This document shows, piece after piece, positions 8,660-19,059 of a DNA stretch of 64,000 nucleotides. A program made the position numbers and the translations under genes. This stretch comes from Chloroflexota bacterium (GTDB lineage Bacteria; Chloroflexota; UBA6077; FW602-bin22), in the NCBI GenBank assembly GCA_016875715.1, contig VGOZ01000003.1, positions 1 to 64,000 of the forward strand. The letters run 5' to 3'. How positions within the stretch are numbered: position 1 is the stretch's first letter; each line of letters starts with the position of its first letter. The notes under the pieces were generated by a model, which was given only the letters and a program-made list of their open reading frames with translations, was not told the origin of the DNA and did not search any database.

Positions 8660-9477
8660 CCGTCGGGAGGGATCGCGCGTGCGGCCACGGACATTGCAGT
8701 CCGCTGACCGCGGAGACGCCACCAGAGCCGCCAGAGCTGGGCGAACGTCCGCAGGACTCGTCCGGGGCGAAAGAACTGCGAGGAACCAAACGGCCGGTCG
8801 TAGTGGTTCACACCGACCTCCGCGAACCGCGCGCCCCGATCCTGCAGCGCACGGATCAACTCGACGCAGATGGTCCCGCTGGTGGATTCGAGGTGCAGGT
8901 GATCCAGTAACGACCGACGGATCAAACGGAAGTCGCAATCCACGTCGCGGATTCGCAGTCCGAATGCGAGCGACACGACTTTGTGGTACAGGCGGCCGAC
9001 AATCGACCGAACCGGGCCATCACCACGAAGCAGTTTGTAGCCGTTGACCACATCGATCTCGGGCGTCAGAGCCGCGACGAGAAGGGTCAACTCGCGTGGA
9101 TCGTACTGGGCGTCGCCATCAGTGTAGAAGACGAGTTCCTTCGTCGCCGCGGCGAAACCGCTGCGGAGGGCGCCGCCATAGCCGCGATTGCGGTCGTGGG
9201 TGATAACCTGGAGGCGTGGGTAGCGCGCCGCCAGTTCGTCAAGCACGTCGCCGGCGTGATCAGGCGACGCGTCGTTGACGACGATGACCTCCCAGTCATC
9301 GGTCAGTCCGCGAAGCGTGCGCTCGGCCAGAACAACCATGCTCGCGATGGTTCCGGCATCGCCATACGCGGGGAAGAACGCGCTGATGCTCCTCACCGGG
9401 AGGTCCGCCCGCGCCGCGCGCCAGACCCTAGGCGGCGCGATTGCAGCATAGAGGCCAGGCCTGCGGCGTCGGGTCAT
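8656..9477 (-). CDS. Glycosyltransferase family 2
   Basis: SISAFFPAYGDAGTIASMV, VNDASPDHAGD, YTDGDAQYDP motifs. Confidence 0.88.
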   Translation of the reverse strand: MTRRRRPGLYAAIAPPRVWRAARADLPVRSISAFFPAYGDAGTIASMVVLAERTLRGLTDDWEVIVVNDASPDHAGDVLDELAARYPRLQVITHDRNRGYGGALRSGFAAATKELVFYTDGDAQYDPRELTLLVAALTPEIDVVNGYKLLRGDGPVRSIVGRLYHKVVSLAFGLRIRDVDCDFRLIRRSLLDHLHLESTSGTICVELIRALQDRGARFAEVGVNHYDRPFGSSQFFRPGRVLRTFAQLWRLWWRLRGQRTAMSVAARAIPPDG

Positions 9478-11818
9478 ACCCGATCACCAGCCGAACACGC
9501 GCGCCGCGGACCAGGGGCACGCCCGCGGGCGGATCCTGGAACATCACCTTGCCCGGCACCCCGCCGCGCCGCGCGCCGATCTTGATGGGCTGGTACGCGT
9601 AACGATCGATCGTCATGCCGACGCCTTCCAGCACCGTGTGCGCGCGATCGGGATCCATCGAGACGACCGATGGCACGATGGTGGCAATCGGGCTGAATGA
9701 TCTGTATGCCGCGCTCAGTGCGGCCACAGTGCCGTCGACGGGCCGTCCCCTGTCGAAAAGGCCGAAGACGCGGTCAGACGGTTCCGGCCCATCGACGTTC
9801 CACACGTAGGGCGCGAGACCCAGGACAGACTCGGGACGTGCTCGAATCATCCCTATCGCCCGCCTGTATCCCGCCGGGCGGTCCTCGCGACTGAGTCCGG
9901 CCGGCGCGAACTCGGACACGACGATCGGCGCGTCGATCCCGCGCCGCGGCCACGACTCGATTGCGTCGCGCATGCGGAAGGTATAGAAGTTCATGCCGAC
10001 GATAAACCCTTCCGGCGCACCGCCCCTCGGCCGCCAGGCGTCCGCGATCCAGCGGTAGTAGACATCCTCCGCCTCGCGCGCCATCACCGGGTGGTCCGGA
10101 TCGATCTGACGCAGAAGATCCACTGTCTCGGCATAGAACTGGCCGAATGCCTTCGCCCTCGCAGTCTGGCGCATGCCCAGAAGCGTCTCGTTCCCCAGAC
10201 CCCACATCGCGACGGCGGGATGGTCGCGATACCGCTGCACCCAGGCGACCACCGCACGACGCACCAGCCGACGCACGTTCGCATCGCTGTAATCGAGCGC
10301 GGGGTCGAAGTCGAAGGGCAGCACCACCATGAGTCCGGCGCGGTGCGCCGCGTCCAGGACTGTGTGATCCCACTCCGGCGATCGCCAGCCGACGAGGATG
10401 TTGACGCCCATGTCCTTGAGGTGGGCGAAGTCGCGGTCGAGGAGGGATCGGCGTTCGGCGGCGCTCCGATCGTGGAAGGTGACGTTGTACCCCATTCCCC
10501 GGAACTCTGTCGGCTCACCGTCGACGATGAGGCTGTAATGATAATCCCGGCCGGACACCACGAACTCGCGCCGCTGTAGATCGGCTGGCCGCCGGTAATG
10601 CCTGCGCGGGAACACGACAACGCTCGCCGCATCGGCCGTCAACGGGCGGGTAGATTCGTGCGCGGCCTCGGCGACCCGCTCTACGATCGGCTCTTCGCGC
10701 TCCCAGACGCCGGACGCGACGTCGACCACATCCTCGTGGTGCGGGATCTTCTCGGCCGCGACCAATTTGAGCGCGCTGCCCTCACCCATCACGGGGGCTG
10801 CGTGCACGCTCCCCTCGATCCAATCGAGGAACGATGTCGCTGGCGCAGCCTGCTGCACGACGGGGAGCATGCCTGCCAGGATCGCGACCACAAGCGCCTC
10901 GCAGAATCTCCGCGAACTCGACGTCGCGGGCGTGGTCGCAAGGTCGGTACGCCAGCCGATCGTCACGCCCCGCCCGCGACATAGGGCGACAAGCACCGAA
11001 GGAGAGATCGCACGGGTCACCCCTTGGAATGCCCAGAGCGCGATGTAGAGACCGAGCACGAGGACCAGGGGCAGAATCGGGTCGAGGGTGGCCGACAGCC
11101 AGCCCACATAGCTGTCGTACACAGAGGTGTGGAGTCGCAGGAGTTGGTGGAAGATGAAGGGCGTGACACCGATCGTCTCGAGATCGGCGATGATGGCGCG
11201 GTCGCGCAGGACCCGCGCGACCACCTCGGCCTGAATCGTGATGCCCGCGATGACCAGCGCCAGGCGAGGGCGCGGCATGCTCCCGAGGTCGGGTGACGAC
11301 ACGCCGCGGCACGCGAACGCGACGGTGCACACCCCGGCGCCGAGGATGGCGAGATTCGCCAGCGACGACGCGAGCACCCGCGCCAGAAGCGCACTACCGG
11401 GCGCGATGATCGCGGCAGCGCGGGTAACCGCCGTTGCACCCGCATCGGAGATCCCGACGAGATGTGCCACGCCGGTAATCTCCGGACCCGGATGGAGCCC
11501 GGCCACCTCAATCTGCCCGACGAAGCGAAGGATCGCCCGCGCGTAGACCTCGTTGATGGGCAGGAGTCCGACCAGATCATCGAGAACCGGGTTAGCCGAG
11601 AGGCGAGCAAGCAGAGTCGCGCCGACGAGCACGGTGACCTCGTGGACCAGCCCTATCGCGTGCCAGACCAGGACGGTCAGAGCGACCGCACCGACGATCG
11701 AGATGACAAGACCGCTCGAGCGACGGGTCCACCGCTCCGATGCGCGGCCGGCCGGATCGAGTCGGCCGACGGATCTCCCCACGATCGAGGCCAAAGCGAG
11801 CGCGAATCTAACTTTCAC
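9428..11818 (-). CDS. Multi-TM protein fused to GH2-like TIM-barrel and C-terminal PASTA domain
   Basis: N-terminal hydrophobic region; FRGMGYNVTFHD...MWGLGNETLLG...VVSEFAP GH2-like catalytic motifs; C-terminal VPSVVSMDPDRAHTVLEGVGM PASTA-like repeat. Confidence 0.7.
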   Translation of the reverse strand: MKVRFALALASIVGRSVGRLDPAGRASERWTRRSSGLVISIVGAVALTVLVWHAIGLVHEVTVLVGATLLARLSANPVLDDLVGLLPINEVYARAILRFVGQIEVAGLHPGPEITGVAHLVGISDAGATAVTRAAAIIAPGSALLARVLASSLANLAILGAGVCTVAFACRGVSSPDLGSMPRPRLALVIAGITIQAEVVARVLRDRAIIADLETIGVTPFIFHQLLRLHTSVYDSYVGWLSATLDPILPLVLVLGLYIALWAFQGVTRAISPSVLVALCRGRGVTIGWRTDLATTPATSSSRRFCEALVVAILAGMLPVVQQAAPATSFLDWIEGSVHAAPVMGEGSALKLVAAEKIPHHEDVVDVASGVWEREEPIVERVAEAAHESTRPLTADAASVVVFPRRHYRRPADLQRREFVVSGRDYHYSLIVDGEPTEFRGMGYNVTFHDRSAAERRSLLDRDFAHLKDMGVNILVGWRSPEWDHTVLDAAHRAGLMVVLPFDFDPALDYSDANVRRLVRRAVVAWVQRYRDHPAVAMWGLGNETLLGMRQTARAKAFGQFYAETVDLLRQIDPDHPVMAREAEDVYYRWIADAWRPRGGAPEGFIVGMNFYTFRMRDAIESWPRRGIDAPIVVSEFAPAGLSREDRPAGYRRAIGMIRARPESVLGLAPYVWNVDGPEPSDRVFGLFDRGRPVDGTVAALSAAYRSFSPIATIVPSVVSMDPDRAHTVLEGVGMTIDRYAYQPIKIGARRGGVPGKVMFQDPPAGVPLVRGARVRLVIGYDPTPQAWPLCCNRAA

Positions 11819-11984
11819 CGGTTGACCTGTCAATTGGCGACATCGCCTCGGCGATGCTGGCGCCGCCGTCCGGTTGCACAACGCTCCCGTACGGTGCCAA
11901 CGATGCCGGGGGTCAGACCGTCCGCAGCCTCTCCCGTCGCCGACTCATCGGAGCAGTGATTTCGGCAACATGAAGGCGCAGCCG

Positions 11985-12977
11985 TCAGTGTCCCGCGATC
12001 AGAGCGCCGGTGCGGGCGGCCCACGCCGAGGACAGCGCACCGATCGCCCCATTCGGCCAGCCATCGGGCCCGGCGGCCAGGTCCATCTCCTCCTCGAGGT
12101 GCCGGAGCGCGCCGCGTGCCAGTTGCTCGAACGGCGCCCCTGTACCGAGCGCCAGGAGCGCTCGATCCATCGCCGCCTCGATGTGCTCCTGAATCTCCGC
12201 GCTCTCGCGCAGAAACGCCGCGACCAGATCGCCATAGCGGATCGACTCGCGCGTCTGGCGGAGGGTCAGGTAGTGGTGGCCGAGACACAGGACGCGCGGA
12301 CGCAATCCCTCGATCCGCTGTAGCGACGACCGGTACAGGTCGGGGTAGAAGATCAAGGGCATTCCGCCCGGCCGGCTGCCGCGACCGAGCGCTGAGTCTT
12401 CAGAGATCGCGATTCCCTCGGCCTCCCAGTGGAGCGTGATGCAGCCACGGGTGTGCCCCGGCGTGTGCACGACCCGAAACGCGATGCCTCGGCCGAAATC
12501 GAGCACATCGCCGTCGACGAGTTCCCGTGCGATCGGGGCAGGCTGGCCCGCGGTCACACGGTGAGCCACACGCGCCTGCTCCAGACGTGAGGCGCGTCCA
12601 ACAAGACTGAGGTTCCGCGCGAAGAAGAGATCGAAGGCGGCGTCAGGATCACGGGCGATCGGGGCATCGTCGCGATGAATCCAGATTTCACACTGCGCGG
12701 CGCGATGGACCGCGTCGTTACCGCCGGCGTGATCGTGGTGACCGTGCGAATTGATGACCACCTCGACATCGCGAAGTGAGAGGCCCATCGATCGGAGCGC
12801 AGGTTCGATGTACTCGGCAGGGGTTGATGCCACGCCCGTGTCGATGAGGCCGAGTCGCTCGCCGCGGATGAGGTACATCTCGGTGTGTCCTCGGCCCTCC
12901 TCCCAGTAACAGCCGATCTGGGTAAGGGCCCTGTGGAAAGGGAAATCGGTGTGATGCCAATAACGTGGCGCGGTCAC
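11985..12977 (-). CDS. MBL-fold metallo-hydrolase
   Basis: INSHGHHDHAGGN and HTPGHTRGCITLH motifs. Confidence 0.88.
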   Translation of the reverse strand: MTAPRYWHHTDFPFHRALTQIGCYWEEGRGHTEMYLIRGERLGLIDTGVASTPAEYIEPALRSMGLSLRDVEVVINSHGHHDHAGGNDAVHRAAQCEIWIHRDDAPIARDPDAAFDLFFARNLSLVGRASRLEQARVAHRVTAGQPAPIARELVDGDVLDFGRGIAFRVVHTPGHTRGCITLHWEAEGIAISEDSALGRGSRPGGMPLIFYPDLYRSSLQRIEGLRPRVLCLGHHYLTLRQTRESIRYGDLVAAFLRESAEIQEHIEAAMDRALLALGTGAPFEQLARGALRHLEEEMDLAAGPDGWPNGAIGALSSAWAARTGALIAGH

Positions 12978-14605
12978 GCGGCATACCCGGGAGGGCCACG
13001 GTAGGGCGCGCCAAGCGCTCTCTCCAGCGATCGGCCCACGCCAAGTACCGTGGCCTCGTCGAAGGCCCGGCCGACGATCTGCAGACCGAACGGCATTCCG
13101 GCGCCGCCGACGCCCGCAAGCAGGCTCAACGCGGGATGCCCGCTGAGATTGAAGGTCGAAACAAGGCGGTTCCACGCCCGAGTCGGCTCCCGCGAGAGCA
13201 CCGCATCGAAGGTGGGCGCGACGTGGGGAATTGTGGGCAACACCAGAACGTCGACCAACGCGAGCGCCGCGTCGATCTCCCGCCGCACGATTGCCTGAAT
13301 GCGTCTCGCCCGGGCGTAGAGATGGGCTCCGATCGTCAGACCCATCTCGAGTCTGGTGCGCACATCCGTGCCGTATCCATCGGGATGGGCGCGCAGCCAG
13401 TCGCGATGGATGTCGGCGGCTTCGGCGCCGATGATGGCAAGAAGCGCCGCTGGGCCCCTCGATACCGGGGGCGGCGAGATCCGGTGGATTTGGAAGCCCA
13501 CGGAACTGAACGACGCCACGGCCTCCTCCATCGCGGCGGCAACCTCAGCGTCCACGTCGCCGATCAGCGGCGTGGTCAGAAAACCGATGCTGGCCTTGGC
13601 GATACCGTCCCGTGCCAGGGCCGCGGTCGGGCGATGACGCGATCGATGCGACCACGGATCCGCGGCATCGTGCCCGGCGATCGTGTCGAGCAGAAGGCCC
13701 AGATCCTCAACCGTGCGGGCCATCGGGCCCACGTGATCGAGCGTCCACGAGAGCGGGAAGACGCCACGACGGGAGACGCGGCCGAAGGTCGGCTTGAGGC
13801 CGGCGACGCCGCACGCGGCGGCGGGCAACCGCACCGACGCGCCGGTGTCGGTGCCCAGCGATAGCGGGAACAGCCCGGCGGCCAGACCCGCGGCGCTGCC
13901 CCCACTCGACCCACCGGGAACGCAGGCCAGGTTCCACGGGTTGCGCGTTCGCCCGTAGTGCGGATTGTCGGTCGTGAGGCCGTAGGCGAACTCGTGCAGA
14001 TTCACCTTGCCAAGTGAGACCGTTCCACCGGCGGCGAGCCGCTCGACCGCACGCGCGTCGCGAGGGGGAATCCGTTTGCGGAGAAACGACGATCCCACAC
14101 CGGTCGGGACCCCGGCGGTGTCGAAGATGTCTTTGTACGCGATCGGGACGCCGTGGAGCGGTCCGCACGAATGGCCCCGCGCGAGGTCGCGGTCGAGACG
14201 TTCCGCGTTCGCCAGGGCCATCTCTGGATCGAAATGAACGAAGGCATTGAGTCGTCCATCGATCGAGGAGATGCGGGCAATGTGATGCTCGATGACCTCG
14301 CGCGCCGAGAGGCGACGCGATGCAATTTGGCGTCCGATCTCGGCCCCGGATTCGTAATGAAGGGGATCCAACGTCCGAAAGACCGTCGCAGGCGAGATCG
14401 CGCTATCGGGCTCCCTCGATCCCACCCTCCGCGATCGCGGCGCGTCGATCGGCGTTGCCGGCGGAAGATCGGGAGCTACCGTCGCATCCACACCATCGAG
14501 ACCGGAATCGATGATGCGAAGTTGCGCGGCGATCGCCTCAAGCCGCGACTCATCGACCCGAAGCCCGAGCGAGAGCAGGCGCTCGCGAATCTCCGCCAGC
14601 GTCAT
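12974..14605 (-). CDS. Amidase signature-family protein (GatA-like)
   Basis: HGVPIAYKDIFDTAGVPT and PGGSSGGSAAGLAAGLFPLSLGTDTGASVRLPAA motifs. Confidence 0.9.
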   Translation of the reverse strand: MTLAEIRERLLSLGLRVDESRLEAIAAQLRIIDSGLDGVDATVAPDLPPATPIDAPRSRRVGSREPDSAISPATVFRTLDPLHYESGAEIGRQIASRRLSAREVIEHHIARISSIDGRLNAFVHFDPEMALANAERLDRDLARGHSCGPLHGVPIAYKDIFDTAGVPTGVGSSFLRKRIPPRDARAVERLAAGGTVSLGKVNLHEFAYGLTTDNPHYGRTRNPWNLACVPGGSSGGSAAGLAAGLFPLSLGTDTGASVRLPAAACGVAGLKPTFGRVSRRGVFPLSWTLDHVGPMARTVEDLGLLLDTIAGHDAADPWSHRSRHRPTAALARDGIAKASIGFLTTPLIGDVDAEVAAAMEEAVASFSSVGFQIHRISPPPVSRGPAALLAIIGAEAADIHRDWLRAHPDGYGTDVRTRLEMGLTIGAHLYARARRIQAIVRREIDAALALVDVLVLPTIPHVAPTFDAVLSREPTRAWNRLVSTFNLSGHPALSLLAGVGGAGMPFGLQIVGRAFDEATVLGVGRSLERALGAPYRGPPGYAA

Positions 14606-14614
14606 CGCACCATT

Positions 14615-15166
14615 CTACGTTCCATCGGAGCCCGCGTCGGATGCGGCGCGCAGCTTCCACGCACCGAGGCGCGGCAGGAGATCGTCGATGATTCGCAGTG
14701 TCGCCCCCCAGAGGATGTGATCGCCGAGGCGAATGAATGTCACCTCGCGAGGCGCTTCCCAGCCCTCCCGCCGCCACACGGCGCGCTCGCGGGCCGCCCG
14801 ATCGGCCAGGTAGGCGATCTCCACCTCGAGCACATCGACGATCTCGCCCGGGTTGGGACGCCACGGTCCCTGTGTCCCAACTATCCCCAAGAACGGTGTG
14901 ATGTGAAACCCGGACGCCCGCGTCGCGACGGAGGGGAGCTCGGTGATCATGCGGACCGCTTCGGCGGGCAGGCCGATCTCTTCCCATGCCTCGCGCAGCG
15001 CGGTCGCCCGCAGATCAGGATCGGTCGGATCGCGTACGCCCCCCGGGAACGCGATCTGACCGCCGTGAGGCCCACCTGGCGCCCGCACGACCAGGACAAA
15101 TCGCTCCTCAGCGCCGCCCGCTCCGAGCAGGGGGACGAGGACCGCAGCCGCGCGAACCGGGTCCAC
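14615..15166 (-). CDS. NUDIX hydrolase (CoA pyrophosphatase-like)
   Basis: GGVRDPTDPDLRATALREAWEEIGL Nudix box. Confidence 0.87.
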   Translation of the reverse strand: MDPVRAAAVLVPLLGAGGAEERFVLVVRAPGGPHGGQIAFPGGVRDPTDPDLRATALREAWEEIGLPAEAVRMITELPSVATRASGFHITPFLGIVGTQGPWRPNPGEIVDVLEVEIAYLADRAARERAVWRREGWEAPREVTFIRLGDHILWGATLRIIDDLLPRLGAWKLRAASDAGSDGT

Positions 15167-15181
15167 AGACTGAATGATCGC

Positions 15182-15994
15182 TCAGTCAAAGAACGGAAAG
15201 AGTCGCGGGATCGCCTCCTCGGTGAGTCGTGACCCGTACTCGCACCCTTCGAACGCCTCGGCGTGTCGGATCCGCGCGCCCCGCGCGGCCCCGTAGAAGC
15301 GGACGAGGAGATCGCGGTACCGATCCGCGCGTCGACGGAACCGCTCGAGATAGCGATCGCGCAACCATGCCTTCCTGGCCGACTCCTCGTCCGGCACCTC
15401 GTGTTCGCGCATCGCGTTGTAGGCGAGCCACTCGTACACCTGCGACGTGTGGCAGTGGAGCGCCTCGACCTTGGCTTCGACCGCCTCATCGATATCCACA
15501 GCCACGTCCGGCGTGAACGGATAAGGGCGCTGGAAATCGTCCGAGACGTAGGCGATGACCGGATTGATGCGCAGGTGTGGCGTCAGTGAGACCACATTGG
15601 GCACGGTCACCATGTACGCGGCATCCTGGATCAGCGTCGCCGCATAGCGGTGGTCCGGGTGGTAATCGTTCGGCCGAGGACCCAGGACCAGATCGGGTTG
15701 GAACTCCCGAATGACGCGTATCACCTGACGGCGATTCGTCAGGCTGGGTTCCAGTTCGCCATCGTGATTGTCGAGGACCTCATAGGCGGCGAGTCCCAAT
15801 GCTTGCTGGACGGCCCGCGTCTCGGCGAGCCGCCTCCAAGCGAGCGGTCCGCCTCCCATTGTGTGGTGCCCGGCATCGCCGTTGGTCATTGAGACGAACT
15901 TCACCCGGTGGCCAAGGCGTCCGTACAGGTAGGCGACGCCGCCCGCGGAGAAATCCGGATCGTCCGGATGGGCGCCGATGACGAGGATGTTCAC
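15182..15994 (-). CDS. PIG-L family deacetylase
   Basis: NILVIGAHPDDPDFSAGG and PNDYHPDHR motifs. Confidence 0.88.
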   Translation of the reverse strand: MNILVIGAHPDDPDFSAGGVAYLYGRLGHRVKFVSMTNGDAGHHTMGGGPLAWRRLAETRAVQQALGLAAYEVLDNHDGELEPSLTNRRQVIRVIREFQPDLVLGPRPNDYHPDHRYAATLIQDAAYMVTVPNVVSLTPHLRINPVIAYVSDDFQRPYPFTPDVAVDIDEAVEAKVEALHCHTSQVYEWLAYNAMREHEVPDEESARKAWLRDRYLERFRRRADRYRDLLVRFYGAARGARIRHAEAFEGCEYGSRLTEEAIPRLFPFFD

Positions 15995-16956
15995 AGCGAC
16001 GCCACCAGACGCATGGTCCGGTCATAACTTGCTACCCGATCGTCACCGACGATGAGGGTGGACACGATCAGTTCGTCGAGACCAGCGGTGAGATAAGCTC
16101 CCAGACGGTCGGCCACCTGCCTCTCGGTGCCGCCGACGACGACCGCGTCCACGATTTCGTCGGTTACCACGCCACTACGCGCGTCCGGAAACCCGGCTTG
16201 AACGAACATCTCCTGATAGTTCGGTGCGCGCAGGTAGAAGCCCAGGCGGTCCCGTCCGGCCGCGTGCACCGCGCTCAAATCGGCCTCGACCGCCGCGAAG
16301 CAGTGCCCGACCAGGGGCGGTCGTTCGCGCCCGGCACTCCGGGCGGCGCGCGCGAGCGCGGGCGCTGCGACGTCGCGCAGGAACGGCAGCGGGCAGATCC
16401 AGGCCAGCGCGCCATCGGAGATCTCACCGGCGAGTTCCCACGACGCCGGGCGCAGCGCCGAGATGAGCACCGGTACTCCCGGCGGGTCAGCCAGCCGACC
16501 CGCCACGTTGTACGAGCGCCCCCGCTGTTCAAATGGCCCCTTCTGGAGCGCACTCCGCACAATGGTGACGTACTCGCGGAGATGGCCGAGCGGCCGATCG
16601 TAGGGGATACCGTACATCCCCTCGATGCCGGCGCGATGGCTCGGACCCAGGCCGAGCCGGAATCGTCCTGGCGCTAACGCCGCGAGAACCTGCGCCTGCT
16701 GCACGGCTACCAGGGGATGCCGGGGATAGGTTGGCGTGATGCCTGTGTTCAGCACGATCTGGCTCGTACGGACCGCCGCGGCGCCAAACAGCGTGAGTGC
16801 GTCCGGACCCACCCCACCGGTCGTCAACCACACCGAACGTACGCCCAGACGGTCGGCACACTCAATCGCGGCGAGTTGCCCGACCACCGTGGTCTCGTGG
16901 ACGGCGACGCCGTAGCGACCGGCATCAATCCGATAGAGGCTCTCTGGCATCACCAC
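15991..16956 (-). CDS. LLM-class (F420-dependent) oxidoreductase
   Basis: Luciferase-like fold motifs FRLGLGPSHRAGIEGMYG and VVVGGTERQVADRLGAY. Confidence 0.85.
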   Translation of the reverse strand: MVMPESLYRIDAGRYGVAVHETTVVGQLAAIECADRLGVRSVWLTTGGVGPDALTLFGAAAVRTSQIVLNTGITPTYPRHPLVAVQQAQVLAALAPGRFRLGLGPSHRAGIEGMYGIPYDRPLGHLREYVTIVRSALQKGPFEQRGRSYNVAGRLADPPGVPVLISALRPASWELAGEISDGALAWICPLPFLRDVAAPALARAARSAGRERPPLVGHCFAAVEADLSAVHAAGRDRLGFYLRAPNYQEMFVQAGFPDARSGVVTDEIVDAVVVGGTERQVADRLGAYLTAGLDELIVSTLIVGDDRVASYDRTMRLVASL

Positions 16957-17032
16957 CTCGCGCTGGCCGACCGCTGCGGACGGCTCCGGACGCGGAGTCT
17001 ACACTCCGCCGAATCGCCTCAGGAGCATCGCC

Positions 17033-18121
17033 GTGGCACCCACACGCGTCGGCATCATCGGCACGGGAACCATCGCCAACTCGCACGCGACCGCGCTGAG
17101 AGGCTACCCCGGAGGCCAGATCGTGGCGGTCTTCGACGTCCTGGGCGACCGAGCCCGCGACTATGCCGAGAAGTGGAACGTGCCCACGGTGTGCGGTTCG
17201 CTGGATGAGCTGCTCGCGCGCGGTTATGTCGACGCGGTCATCGTCTGCACGCCCCCCTTCGCGCACGCCGAACCGACGATGAAGGCACTCGAGGCGGGGA
17301 AGCACGTCCTGTGCGAGAAGCCCTTCGCGCTCGACCCGCACGAGGCCGAGCGCATGGTGCGCACCGCGGAGCGCGCCGGTAAGTTCCTCGCCTGTGCCTC
17401 CGGGCGCAATCGGTGCAGCGCCGCGCAACGCAAGGCGCACGCGATGATGGCGAGCGGTGAACTGGGTGACGTGTACCACGTGCGCTGGAGCCGCTGGCGC
17501 TTCCGCGGCCGGCCGGGCCATCACATCTTCCCCGAGAGCGCATGGTTCCTCGATCAGCGGCGTGCCGGTGGCGGCGCGATGATGGACATCGCCGTCTATC
17601 AGATCGACACGGTCCTCTGGTTGCTCGGGAATCCGCGAGTCACCTCGGTGATGGCCTCGATGCGGCAGATCACGGAGGAACCACCGGCGGGAGGCGTCAA
17701 ACAGGACGTAGAGGACCACGTCGTGATCATGGTTTCGTGCGAGGGCGGTAAGAGCGGAATCATCGAGACCGCATGGGTCGCAAATGTGAAGGGTGCCGAC
17801 GGATTCTTTGTCTTCGGCACGAAGGCAGGCCTGCGATTCGACCCACTCACGAAGATCACCGCGGTGCCGGTGGATGAGTCTTCTGGACTCCAGAGAATGC
17901 CGTGGATGGGCGGCGAGAGCTTCCGCTCCATCGAGGAGCAGGTACTCCTGGCGCCGGACAACTACAGCGACGACTTCGGCAGCATCACCCAGCAGTTCGT
18001 CGACGGTGTGGCCGCGGGCCGGCAGCCGTATACACCGGGGCGCGACGCGCTGGAGGTGACGCGGATAATCGACGCGGCGTACCGCTCGGTGCGCTCCGGA
18101 GCGATGGTCGCGCTCGCCTAG
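17033..18121 (+). CDS. Gfo/Idh/MocA family oxidoreductase
   Basis: VGIIGTGTIANSHATAL and GKHVLCEKPFAL motifs. Confidence 0.9.
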   Translation: MAPTRVGIIGTGTIANSHATALRGYPGGQIVAVFDVLGDRARDYAEKWNVPTVCGSLDELLARGYVDAVIVCTPPFAHAEPTMKALEAGKHVLCEKPFALDPHEAERMVRTAERAGKFLACASGRNRCSAAQRKAHAMMASGELGDVYHVRWSRWRFRGRPGHHIFPESAWFLDQRRAGGGAMMDIAVYQIDTVLWLLGNPRVTSVMASMRQITEEPPAGGVKQDVEDHVVIMVSCEGGKSGIIETAWVANVKGADGFFVFGTKAGLRFDPLTKITAVPVDESSGLQRMPWMGGESFRSIEEQVLLAPDNYSDDFGSITQQFVDGVAAGRQPYTPGRDALEVTRIIDAAYRSVRSGAMVALA

Positions 18122-19023
18122 CCAGGGAGCGGCCGGGGGAACGAGGCGTAGGCGGTTACGTCCATTCCTCCACAGTACTGACCGACGCGGATGTCGCCCG
18201 CCGCGCTGATCGCCATCGTCGCGGCGATCCGACCAAATCCGTACTGCTCTCCGAGGAGCTGCACGAGTCGCGCGGTCGCGGTGGTGAGGGCCACGTCGAT
18301 CGTCGGGCCGTGAGCGATTGCGACGATCCGGTCATCGGACTCGACCCATGGGAATCCGTGCGAGCCGCAGAATAGGCTCTCGACGCGCACCAACACCTCC
18401 GCGCCGATCTCAATGCCGGTTCCGGAGATCTCGGCGTCCCCCATGGAGGCGTGCACGTCTCCAAGTGCGAGCAAGGCGCCCTCGACCGCGACCGGGAGAT
18501 GGACGCGTGCGCCTGACCGGATCTCATTGCAGTCGAGATTCGAGCCGTGATCGCCGGGCGCAGCGGTGAGAAGCTCGCCGCGAGCCGGCGCAGTGCCGAT
18601 GACACCGACCATTGGACGAATCGGGAAGCGATGGCCACCCATCAAGAAGCGGTCGCCGACGATGGGCACGATGACGGCCTGATGCTCGTCGACGCGATCG
18701 ACCAGCGCACTCCCCGGACCGACCCTCACGTAACCGCGCGGTCCGATGTCGATGCGCTCGATCGTGACGACCAGTTCATCGCCAGTCCGACTACCCACGA
18801 CCCGCACCGGACCCGTCGCCGGATTGACGCGACGCCGGTCTCGAACAGCCAGATACGGCTCGAGGTCGTCGGCGTGATGGATGCGGCCAGTGGATGCGTC
18901 GTGCGTCTCGAACAGGATCTGGCTACCCGGCGCGACCTCGCACACAGGATCGAGGCCCGGAGTGAAGGCGTAGATGAAGTGCTCGCGCCATATCCGTTGC
19001 AGGGGAACCTCCACCGATGTCAC
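18118..19023 (-). CDS. Acetamidase/formamidase family protein
   Basis: GNGDAE-type region LGDVHASMGDAEISGTGIEI and DLD/N-rich motifs typical of the family. Confidence 0.82.
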   Translation of the reverse strand: MTSVEVPLQRIWREHFIYAFTPGLDPVCEVAPGSQILFETHDASTGRIHHADDLEPYLAVRDRRRVNPATGPVRVVGSRTGDELVVTIERIDIGPRGYVRVGPGSALVDRVDEHQAVIVPIVGDRFLMGGHRFPIRPMVGVIGTAPARGELLTAAPGDHGSNLDCNEIRSGARVHLPVAVEGALLALGDVHASMGDAEISGTGIEIGAEVLVRVESLFCGSHGFPWVESDDRIVAIAHGPTIDVALTTATARLVQLLGEQYGFGRIAATMAISAAGDIRVGQYCGGMDVTAYASFPRPLPG

Positions 19024-19059
19024 AGCGCCAGGCGGACAATACGCGAATAGAATCCGTCG

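Noticed and set aside
7682-8707. 341-aa plus-strand ORF opposite the epimerase gene
   Set aside because: Composition is low-complexity Asp/Arg/His-rich and antisense to a well-supported epimerase; treated as spurious.
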